Source: Simmondsia chinensis (lineage: Eukaryota; Streptophyta; Magnoliopsida; Caryophyllales; Simmondsiaceae). From it: 64,000 nt of DNA. The position numbers and the translations under genes are program-made. The stretch lies in assembly GCA_018398585.1 (NCBI GenBank), contig JAGTTD010000011.1, forward strand, positions 32,236,164 through 32,300,163, in the 5' to 3' direction. Under the pieces are notes generated by a model. The model was given only the letters and a program-made list of their open reading frames with translations. It was not told the origin of the DNA and made no database searches. Of the stretch, positions 55,287 to 64,000 are shown one piece after another; the stretch's first letter is position 1; every line of letters begins with the position of its first letter.

Positions 55287-58200
55287 ATGCAAGCTGTGTC
55301 ACCTTTGAGATTAAGCAACAAAGATGGCAACTTGGAGATCATGAACAGCTTTCATATGGGTGCCGATGAATTTCCGGATTTTTCTAGCGGAAATTTATTG
55401 GACAGTATTGATTTTGATGAGATCTTTGTTGGCATGCATGATGGTTCAGTTGACCACGTGCTGCCCGATTTGGAGATGGATTCGGATCTCCTTGCCGAGT
55501 TCTCGGCTAGCGCGGGTGAGGAATCCGAGGTATCACTCGACAATAATATTATCAGTGATAATAAAGTAGTATTAGAGAGGGGTGATATTGATAGTAGTAA
55601 GGAGGTGGAGGGGGAGGAAACAACGCGTTTTGGGGGAAAAGAGGGGGAAAAGTCTGCAGTTTCAGATTGCTCCTCAAAGAAGAGAAAGAAGAAAACTTCG
55701 TCTCAACGGAAAAGGAATCAGAAGAGCAACAACGATAACAATAACAATAATGATAATAATCAAGGAAAGCGAAAAACTAAGGTGAGTTCGTGTTAATTTT
55801 TTCATGTATGTGGGATTTTTTTGGATATGATTCCATTAAATTAAGATGTCAAGATCATATTTAATTTTATGTACACGAGATTTAATTAACTAATTGTTGA
55901 TATGTTATATCAAATATCGTAAAAAATCTAGGGTTTGCTAATTAGTTCAATTAGGAAAAATTTTAGCGTTTAGAAAACGTACTTTATAAAAAAAAATTAC
56001 ATTATAAAGAGCCCTTTTTTCTTGCTTTAATTTTTGGAAAAATCTAGTTTTCTTACCTTGTTTCTTTTTAATAAGTGAAAAAGAAGATTAAATTCTCAAA
56101 TATTACATATTGTCTTTTAACAGAAGAAAGTGAAAAAAAAAAATCAAAAACATCAAAATGTCATTCCTGAAGCCCAGCTGTACATCCCGAGTTCTAGCAT
56201 TGTTTACTTTGCTTCATAGGAATCTCATAATATTTATTGTTTTAATACAACATACTTGAAAAAATAGAGATAGAGATAGGAAATTAGGAAAATCTTAGCG
56301 AAATGCATGATTGTGGTCCTATATTTTCGTTTTTATATATTATACTTTATGGAGTACCGCTACAGTTATCTCTTCATTCACCGTCCTCGAAAAACTCAGG
56401 GTACTAAAATTAGCATACCCAAATTCGATTTCAGATCTTGAACACCAGTTTTCAGTAATTCTACTAGTTGAACTAAGGTACACTTTCAACTAGAGTATAA
56501 CAATATTATTGTAGAAAGACAATCATTTAATATCATATTTTAGGAAGGAATGCGTGCTTCCGAGGTTTCGTAGTTGGTTTTTTTGCTTAGAGCTGGTTCT
56601 TTGTTTGTTCCCTTGTGGGTTGTTTGGTACAGGGTCGCGTTTTTTCTTTTGAGGTTCCCGGGTTTTTCTTTGTCCTTGTTTTCTTTGTTTTTTTGGTTTT
56701 CTTGTTTGCCGGTCGGTTTCAGCTGGTTTAGGCCTCATTCTTGTGAGTACACCTGTTTTGTAGTGCACTTCGGTGCTATTTATTGGAAAAAGGGAAGGAA
56801 TTAATATTTGACCATGAATGATGTCAAAAATTAATGTGAAAAAAGGTGGACTGGACGCCGGAGCTGCACAGGAGGTTTGTGCAAGCAGTGGAGCAACTGG
56901 GTGTGGATAAGGCTGTCCCTTCTCGCATTTTGGAGCTCATGGGCATCGACTGTCTTACTCGCCATAACGTCGCTAGCCACCTCCAGGTACCCCTTTTTAC
57001 CCGAGCGTTATGTCTGAGAAAAGGAATTTATAAAACGTCATTATATTTCTCATATTTATATATAACGAGACACATAAGAGGGTACAAAACGCAAGCACCG
57101 GATCCTATTAGAACTTCGAAATTAAGCATGCTTGGGCGAGAGTAGTACCAAGATGGGTGACTTCTTGGGAAGTCCTCATGTTGCATCCCTAGGTTGGGGT
57201 TCCTTGAAAACAACCTCTTCTCAGGGTGGGAGAAGACTGCGTATATCCACCCTCATACCCTACTTAGACGAGTCCTTAGGGTACTAGGAATGTTGCTTTG
57301 CTTATATATATAACAAAACGATATATTTTGATAAAAGAAAAAAGATCGACATTGATTTCATCACCAATGGTGCGTAGTTTGTCACACTGTTTCACCGGTC
57401 AAGTTATATAAGCTTAGTGGGTTATTTCACCTAAAGCAAATTGATTTTAGAATAGAACTTCACTTGAACTTATATATTTAGGCCAGTTGACGACTTCATA
57501 TTATGGCTTCCAGCCTAGTATAGTAATACTATTAACATTTTAAGTGTTTTTCTCTGGACTTTTTGTTTTGATTAGCAAGAGGTCCTTTTGAATCCAACAC
57601 AAGATTAATTTTGTCTCATCTTTGTTCGTTTTTACCATAATAGAATACAACAACAATAACAGATTCAGTGCCTCAATAATGTGATATTATATATATATAT
57701 ATTAAAATTGATGTGGTAAGAATCATATTTAACAGTCCTAGAAGAATGCATGTTCTTAGTTTGCTATTCTCAAGAATGCAACAAATGTATGGGTCCTTTC
57801 TTTTAGCTACACTACATATCTTGTCTTATCATTTCATGCTTTCTTTCTTTTCGATAAATGACAAGGAAAAAGCTAGCGATACAAAAATCGACATCTCTTG
57901 GGGGAAATTCGAAAGGCACATACAAAGCATAAAAAAGGAAAAATAACAAATACACCTACAAAAACAAGACTGAGTATACCCTTGAACCCATACCCAGCAC
58001 CTGACACCAACCCCTCCAATCAAAACAATTCCAACACAAAACTAAAGCAAAAATACGTTGTACAAAAGAGGCGCGACGTCACATTTTTTGAAACAGCCAA
58101 AAATAGCACATCGACTTTTTATCCACTCTACTTCCTAGCAACCTTACTGGGAGATTATGGAGAGTTCTCACACCATACCTTGATCCAGAAGCCCATTCTA

Positions 58201-61200
58201 AGAGTACCGCAGCCACCCAGACCCGAAATATTAATTTGAGGATAATTTGCACTGTATATTCTTATACTTTCTCAAATGTGTTATTCCTTATATTTTATTG
58301 TGTTAGTTCAATCTCTTTCCAATTTATTTACATTGTGTTACTTTAGCCCTTAAATAAAATTAACATTAAGTCGGTGATTAGAAGTCAACGAGTTGGTTTG
58401 TATTAGGCAGTTGCATCTCACTAGACTTGGCCATTAAACGTTACTTTATTTACTCAAATTAAATTTTACCATATGACTAAATTAACAAAATAAAAATTAT
58501 GCACAAATTAAACTGACATAATTAGAAATAAAGTGACTAATTGATATAATAGACAAAGTATATATAAGAACGTATAACATAAATAACATGTAAATAATTA
58601 TATTTCAAAGGAAGAATGTTAATGTCACCAAATTAAAAACAGTATTAGAGCCTCGTAAAGTGTAACAATGATTAGTTGAACCAAATTTTCTATGTTGTTA
58701 GAAGTATATAGAAATTTTATTTTGATAAATTTGTTACAATTTTCAATTAAAACTATTGTTTTATGTTTAAAACAAGGATTATTTGATAAAAATAGCATAA
58801 ATTTTCGTTAAATTATTTAAAAGTGCACCGAAATTTGATAGATTATGATTGTTATGTATGAATATGCAGAAATATCGGTCACATCGAAAACATTTGCTAG
58901 CAAGGGAGGCGGAAGCTGCATGCTTGAGCCAAAAGCGACATATGTATGGCGTGGCGGTGGGTGGTGGAGGAGGAGGAGGAGGAGGAAAGGGGAGCCGAAC
59001 GAACTTGAACCCATGGCACGCACCCACCATGGGCTACCCTCCTCCTCCGATGGCACCCATGCACCACCATTTTAGGCCGCTCCACGTGTGGGGCCACCCT
59101 ACCGGGGATCGCCATTTAGCCGTGATGCCTGCTATGTGGCCCAAGCACGTACTTCCGCAATCCCTGTCTCCTTCAACCCCGCTTCCAGCTACATGGGCAT
59201 CGCCTCCGACTCATCCTCCTCCGACTAGCCCTCATTTCTGGCATTCCATCCACCATGCGGTAAATCTCTCGCATTCTTTTTACCTATACTTCCGTTAAGG
59301 GCAACTTCACTTTATTATATGGTAGACAATAGTTGGTTTATTTTGTAGATATTAGTAATGACTATTTGGCTGATGGATGCTCTTAGTCCGAAGGTCCAAG
59401 AAAACAGCCTCTCTTCAGGGTAGCCCCTTGAAGGGGGAAGGCTGCGTACATCTACCCTCTCCAGACCCTGCTTTTGATGGGAGCCCTTGGTGGCACTGGG
59501 CTTCTTGTTGTTGTTATTATATACAACTTTCTTAAAGAGCTGTTAGATTTGATATAGTAGTTATGTTATCCACCCGTCAAGAATGAGGTCTTGATTTCAA
59601 AGTTTATTTTCCCCTTCCTCCAGACGTTGATGGTCCTTCATAGGATAATTTTATACCTCCTTACCTTGTAAAAGAATACACCTTTTTCGGGAAATTAAGT
59701 ATACTACATCGCATTGTACACCACAAATTAGTGTGTACTTGAAAGCCGCGTGGCAAAAAAAACAATTAATAGCAAGCTTCACGATTTCTATTACTCCAAA
59801 AAAAAAAAAAAAAAAGGTTCGCTATATGCAAGTCCGTTTAGAACCACACTTTAATAATGTTATAGTTTGCTCTAGGCCAAAAGGTCTAGAGTTCGATTCC
59901 CCCCACCGACCTCTCTATGATGAATCTCTGACTTAACTGACTTATATAATGTATAAGCTACCGCATGAACCGCAATTTACTGATAGCAAAAAATGAGAGA
60001 AATTCTAAGTCTAAATTATCTTTGTATAAAAAAGAAATTGTTAGTGACAAAAAACCAATTATATCAAAAGTCTAAATTGTTGGAAAAACGCATAAAAATA
60101 ACTTTGTACTCCAACATAAGTCCCTTATGCAAATACCATTGGACTCATAGTATAGATAGTTGACAAACATATACCATATTATTAATATTAAGAATTAAAA
60201 TTTAAACTTGTAACCTTTTAGTTGCTAAAATTTAATTTAATATCAAACCGACTATTTTAAAAATTAAAATTATTAGATAAAGAAGTAGAAATAACTTTAT
60301 AATCTAACAGTAAAAGGACCCACAATTCAGTGACAGTGAAGGTGTTCCCCAACGACCATGTGTGGAAACATGACTCAAATGGAATATTTTCGTGCCTATA
60401 GGCTCCAAGGCTAAATGGGTGATCCCACCCACACCATTATCTATATATACATATAACAACAATAACAACAGATCCAGTGTCTCAAGAATTTTCATCTAAA
60501 CAAGATCTGAAAGATGGATATACACAGTCTTACCTCTTTACGGTGTAACCAACCTCTATGTATCTTGTTCAAAAATAAAATACATAAATATTTTAAATTT
60601 TGATTTTTTTTATCAAAATATACGGACATGCATATGATTTCGATAGAAGATAAGTTACTTACACTAAATTTCAATGAACTTTATCGTAAATTGTGATTTT
60701 TTTTTTTGGTGCTAAAAACACTGATATACCTTAGATTATCTTAACCGTGTACTACATCAATATTTTCTAGGGCAAATTATAGAAAACTCCATGTCTTTTG
60801 GTTCAAAAAGGAAAACTCCCCTCACAAATAAAAGTAGCTCCAAAACCCTCTCACTTTTAAAAATTTACCACTTAAACCTCATGAAACTTCTTTTGACCAT
60901 TTGGCCCCTCAAAAGCAAGGAGGTTAAATATTTAATTATATTTTTAGAATAAAATTATATATTGTTAGGCAAAAATTAGAAAACTTTTCTGTTTTTTGCT
61001 AAGAAAATTTTATATATTTATAAAAAAATATAATTATTTTAATTAATTATAGTAATAATATTATAAATTTAGAAGATAAAAAATATTTTTAAATTTTTTA
61101 TAAAAGAGATGATGAGATAATAATATAATATTTTTGTTGTTCTTATAATATCACTACTATATAATTAATTAAAATAATAATTTTATAAATATAATAAACC

Positions 61201-62886
61201 CTTTTTTTATAAATATGAAAAAATTCTTATTTTTTCTCAAAACATAAAATACCTAAAAATAAAATTAAATACTTAATTATTTTAATTTAAAGGGCAAAAG
61301 TGTCCAAAAAAGTTATCTGGAAGCAGAGTGATAATTTTTTAAAAGTGAGGGGGTTTAATAAGTGGTTTTATTTGTGAGGAAGGTTTTGTATTTTTGATGC
61401 AAAAGTTGGTGTGGTTTTCTATAATTTCCCCTATTTTCTATATAAAATTAATTAGATTCTTACAGAATTTTATCAAATTTTGGCTTAGGTTACAAATTAT
61501 TCTAATACAAGAGTACTTCATTATATATATTAAAATATCAGAGTATCCAAATAATAAAAACTTAAATTCAGGGGCTAGTGATAATTTTCCAAAAACGGCC
61601 TTTTTTTAGTGAGTACTTATTTTTATCTTTCTTGCTTCTACGAATTCCGATGGGTAAAGTTTACAATATGAGGTTATTTTAAATCCTTTGACATAATATT
61701 CCAGCCTAGTATATTAGGCAAGAGGTCTCAAACTCTGATATCTATATGTGTTATCTATATTACCTACCTGTAACCCCAACCCTCGGATATTCATATATGT
61801 TATATATACATAGCCGGCCACAAAGCTAGTTGTATGCCGCACTATTTCACATAAGTTACCTTCTTTTTATAAATGTATTCATAAGTCTTAGCCAATCAGT
61901 TTAAATTTATAAGTAGCTATTTTTATAATTTAAGAATAACGAGATGCATAAATGGTGCAGAGATTCGGGGCAACGGCGCCAATGGCAGGCATCCCACCAC
62001 CACCACCACCGTCACACGCCCTTTACAGACCCCAGCCTCCTCCCTTCCACCTTCCTCCGGTAATTTTCTTCTTCTTCTTTTTCAATTCTTATATTGTTAA
62101 GTGTTCTTTATCAGTTTTGATATTTTTGATATATGCCAACGGATAAGATAAAGGAATTTTTTCACTGATAAATTGGTTCATACCATATTCTTTAAAACCT
62201 ATGATTTTTATTGGCTTTGCCGGGCTCCTTGAGCACAGCTTGGTTCTATTAGTTATGTACTGGGGTGATATGTTTATGAAGTGCAAAGTCTAGCCTAAAT
62301 CTGATGTGATTATCTATGGATCTTTTAAGTGCACTGGCTAAGACCATGTGAGCAATTGTATGAATGAAATGTCCATCCACGGTCGGTATTGGCTAAACTT
62401 CTTTTATGAAAAAACGTTTTATTAGGAAGAAGCGCCTTTTTCAAGGATGTAAGGCGTATTTGGTCAAGCTTCTTCTGAAGAATGTGGCTTTTACATAATT
62501 TTTTTTAATATTTTATCCTAGAATTGAAAGCGTGTGACTTGAAAAAATAATATTTTCAAATAGAAGTAGGACATATTTTCTACTTTTAAACAGAAGTAGG
62601 AGAATGGGCTTCTTTATAAAGTAGAAGCTGAAGCAAATACTAATAAATTTCAAATAAAGATACCTTTATTATATAAAATACAGTTTTCTCACACCTTATC
62701 GAATTTATGAAATAGGGGAAGGAGGAAGGGATAGATGAAGCAATAGGGGAAGTATTAGAGAAGCCGTGGCTGCCATTGCCCATAGGACTGAAGCCTCCAT
62801 CCACAGACGGCGTGGTGGCGGAGTTGTTGCGCCAAGGCATTCCCACCATTCCTCCCAATTCGACGACATCTTCTTCTCTTCTTTGA
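55287..62886 (+). CDS. GLK: GOLDEN2-LIKE transcription factor (GARP family)
   Basis: Nuclear DNA-binding activator of chloroplast and photosynthesis genes. Coding exons: 55287-55781, 56846-56986, 58870-59259, 61961-62059, 62716-62886, giving 431 aa plus stop, close to the usual 400-450. Residues 1-165: acidic N-terminus ([17 protein letters not shown]) with a basic SKKRKKK nuclear signal. Residues 166-229: GARP/Myb-like domain, [35 protein letters not shown], and AREAEAA, the GLK hallmark. Residues 230-375: Gly- and Pro-rich. Residues 376-431: C-terminal GCT box ([29 protein letters not shown]). The exon 2 acceptor (AAAAAAG/GTGGAC) lacks a pyrimidine tract. The TPCFP-like segment usually found between FWHS and GIPP is missing, so part of exon 4 may be lost or an exon overlooked. 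Introns 2 and 3 hold several transposons. Whether it is GLK1 or GLK2 cannot be told. Confidence 0.9.
55782..56845 (+). other. GLK intron 1 (1064 bp)
   Basis: Donor AAG/GTGAGT is strong. The 3' third (about 56560-56760) is rich in TTTTCTTTG/CTTGTTT words resembling a LINE 3' UTR on the plus strand, but no coding trace is present. The acceptor region is A-rich and atypical. Confidence 0.5.
57067..57301 (+). mobile_element. 5S-rRNA-headed SINE in GLK intron 2 (copy 7)
   Basis: Head: AAGCACCGGATCCTATTAGA, ACTTCGAAATTAAGCATGCT, TGGGCGAGAGTAGTACCAAG, ATGGGTGACTTCTTGGGAAG, TCCTCATGTTGCATCCCT, nearly the full 5S sequence. Tail: GGGGTTCCTTGAAAACAACC, AGAAGACTGCGTATATCC, ACTAGGAATGTTGCTTTGC. TTATATATAAC-like sequence borders both sides (57056-57066 and 57302-57314), a likely target duplication. 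Confidence 0.8.
57647..57678 (-). mobile_element. Short RTE/SINE tail remnant in GLK intron 2
   Basis: Plus-strand ACAACAACAATAACAGATTC and AGTGCCTCA equals the last 30 bases of the tail in reverse: the (TTG)n, then GCACTG. Too short for more. Confidence 0.5.
57840..58240 (-). mobile_element. L1-type LINE 3' relic in GLK intron 2
   Basis: On the plus strand GAGTTCTCACACCATACCTT and GATCCAGAAGCCCATTCTAA match the antisense of the L1 C-terminus at 36832-37405 (ATTCTCCACACCATGCCTTG, GTCCAGAAGCC). The part to the left looks like its 3' UTR. Decayed and 5'-truncated. Confidence 0.55.
58241..58590. mobile_element. MITE related to 4523-4911, in GLK intron 2
   Basis: Words TTATATTTTATTGTGTTAGT, GTGTTACTTTAGCCC, and on the other arm AATTAAACTGACATAATTAG and ACATAAATAACATG follow the same inverted plan as the MITE at 4523-4911. 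Termini are decayed and the ends approximate. Confidence 0.4.
59386..59520 (+). mobile_element. RTE/SINE tail in GLK intron 3
   Basis: Well-preserved tail: AAGAAAACAGCCTCTCTTCA, GGGTAGCCCCTTGAAGGGGG, AAGGCTGCGTACATCTACCC, CCAGACCCTGCTTTTGATGG, GAGCCCTTGGTGGCACTGGG and (TTG)n. No head is attached. Confidence 0.75.
59850..59990 (+). mobile_element. tRNA-derived SINE in GLK intron 3
   Basis: Box B-like GAGTTCGATTCCCCCC is preceded about 30 bases earlier by a box A-like TAGTTTGCTCTAGGCC. Next comes the body word ATGAATCTCTGACTTAACTG shared with the SINE at 5341-5530, and an end ACTGATAGC plus oligo(A). Confidence 0.55.
60463..60560 (-). mobile_element. RTE/SINE tail, truncated, in GLK intron 3
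   Basis: Plus-strand ACAACAATAACAACAGATCC, AGTGTCTCAAG, AAGATCTGAAAGATGGATAT and ACACAGTCTTACCTCTTTAC are the reverse of the tail; it stops in the middle of the GGAAACAGCC block. Confidence 0.6.
60770..61431. mobile_element. Mutator-like MITE in GLK intron 3, 9-bp target duplication
   Basis: Perfect 9-bp repeat TATTTTCTA at 60761-60769 and 61432-61440. Inverted ends GGGCAAATTATAGAAAACTC and GGGGAAATTATAGAAAACCA, with matched subterminal blocks CCTCACAAATAAAA and CCTCTCACTTTTAAAAA over about 110 bp. AT-rich non-coding core. Confidence 0.85.
62060..62715 (+). other. GLK intron 4 (656 bp)
   Basis: Donor CCG/GTAATT, acceptor AAATAG/GGGAAG. The codon before the acceptor would be a stop if the intron were retained. 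No defined repeat recognised inside, apart from the word GAAGTAGGA repeated near 62565 and 62594. Confidence 0.6.
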
Positions 62887-63239
62887 TTACTCTATATATA
62901 TAATCTAACTTTTTTTCCAATTTTGAGAGGTACAGTTATTTTACTTTTCGTTGCTTGCATTTCTCAGCATGTATGAATTTCTGTATTATATGTTCTGTTT
63001 TGATACAGTTGAAATTCTCTTTTTCATTCTTTTTTTTATTTTTTGGTTTTATGTCTAAATAATAGAAATAATTTACCGACTGATGAGTTGGCTTTCCATC
63101 TTCAAATATGGCGCTTTAGGTCCGAAACCCTTATTTCTCTTTATTTATGCTGAAAAATGTTATTGTTTTCACTAAAAACTTTATTGTTTGAGTTTTTTGA
63201 AAAATCGATTTTAGATAAAATAAAAGTTTATTTTTATGC
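62887..63239. other. GLK 3' UTR and spacer
   Basis: T-rich sequence after the TGA stop. No unambiguous poly(A) signal, no other gene. Confidence 0.45.
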
Positions 63240-63640
63240 TTTTATCACTGAACCCACTCTCCCAAAAGTTTAAAACGATGGGTAAAGGCTCTTATTGGTT
63301 TTATACTCAAATATGCTAACTCGTGCAAAAGCTCATTGGGCTTGACGAGTAGATATTGGAACCCACTATTCGAACTGATAGTAAAAGGGGTAACCCAAAG
63401 CATAGCCCACCACTCCAAGCATTTGCACCGAAAGAGATCGCACGGCCAAGAAAAATATGATTCACACTTTCCAAGGAAGCCCGACACAAAAGGCACCATT
63501 TATCCTCCTCACGAATAATACCCAAGTTCCAAAGACTCTCCTTGATGTTCGTTTTCTGCAACAAAGCCATCCAAACAAGAATTTTCGACTTTGGAAGGAG
63601 CTAATTCCTCCCACCCCCCACAAACAAGATGATTAATGGG
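63240..63640 (-). pseudogene. L1-type LINE zf-RVT fragment
   Basis: On the minus strand two overlapping frames together give the zf-RVT order: WMALLQKTNIKESLWNLGII, then WCLLCRASLESVNHIFLG, and in the next frame SYFSWPCDLFRCKCLEWWAM and LWVTPF. The switch between them marks a frameshift, and stops are present. It is the remains of ORF2 of a plant L1 LINE; the rest of the element is not visible. Confidence 0.7.
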
Positions 63641-64000
63641 ATGTTGTCCTTACAATGTTCCTCCACACCCCACAAACAAGACGGTCTAACTTAGTATGTT
63701 GTATTTTCTTACATTATGCATGAAATTTGTTAGGAAAACTATAATTAAATTGGGTGCAAAAACAGTAATTTGACTTCAAAGCGTGTAGTGAATCACTATC
63801 CTTATAACTTATTTCATCCTTATGAAATAGTCTCGAAGATATTAACGAAAACTTATAATAAAATGAAGTGAATGAATAACGGATTTTCTAAAAATTCAAA
63901 ACATATTGGAGAATATTTCCTAATATTATCTCTACATTTATTGGCTTATTTTATTCACCGTCCTTCATTTACGTGTGTTTAAATTAGGTAAAGATCCCAT
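63641..64000. other. Intergenic, nothing recognised
   Basis: AT-rich up to the window edge. Confidence 0.45.

Noticed and set aside
9985..62886. Functional cluster of the two genes
   Set aside because: They are about 34 kb apart with only transposon debris between; proximity is probably chance.

Overview
This is a gene-poor, repeat-rich stretch of nuclear DNA from a flowering plant, most likely a dicot. I cannot name the species. The evidence is two intron-containing plant-specific genes, AT-rich spacers, and typical plant transposons: L1-type LINEs with a zf-RVT domain, RTE-type LINEs, a TRIM, and Mutator-, hAT- and Harbinger-type MITEs. I see no tRNA gene, functional rRNA gene, CRISPR array or operon.

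Two genes are well supported, both on the + strand. The first (9985-20900, 18 coding exons, about 1796 residues) is a homeobox-DDT protein of the RINGLET type, closest in layout to Arabidopsis RLT2, the plant ACF1-like partner of ISWI remodelers. The second (55287-62886, 5 coding exons, about 431 residues) is a GOLDEN2-LIKE (GLK) GARP-family transcription factor of chloroplast development. They are about 34 kb apart and nothing suggests they act together. All exon boundaries were read by eye from GT/GC-AG signals and frame continuity.

Nearly everything else is mobile-element debris, layered in time. 1-712: edge of an LTR retrotransposon (minus strand). 1.8-9.1 kb: tRNA-derived SINEs, a 1.2-kb Mutator-like foldback element, other MITEs, and degenerate GGGTCA-type sequence. 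21.7-25.7 kb: a nest of 5S-rRNA-headed SINEs, an RTE LINE 3' end and a TRIM. 25.9-43 kb: Tourist-like MITEs (TTA target duplications), a Mutator-like MITE holding an array of small palindromes, L1 and RTE LINE copies, and a solo LTR lying inside an older SINE/LINE tail. 43.7-50.0 kb: a complete LTR element with a 5-bp target duplication and no detectable gag-pol. 50.7-54.7 kb: more 5S-SINEs and a 2.7-kb RTE LINE inserted in a MITE just upstream of GLK.

The most interesting signal is a partnership. The RTE LINEs here end in a conserved 3' tail of about 110-130 bp followed by (TTG)n. The same tail is carried by SINEs whose 5' half is derived from 5S rRNA, and by at least one SINE whose 5' half is tRNA-like. 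One LINE tail thus appears to have been captured by two different Pol III promoter types, and seven 5S-headed copies occur in 64 kb.
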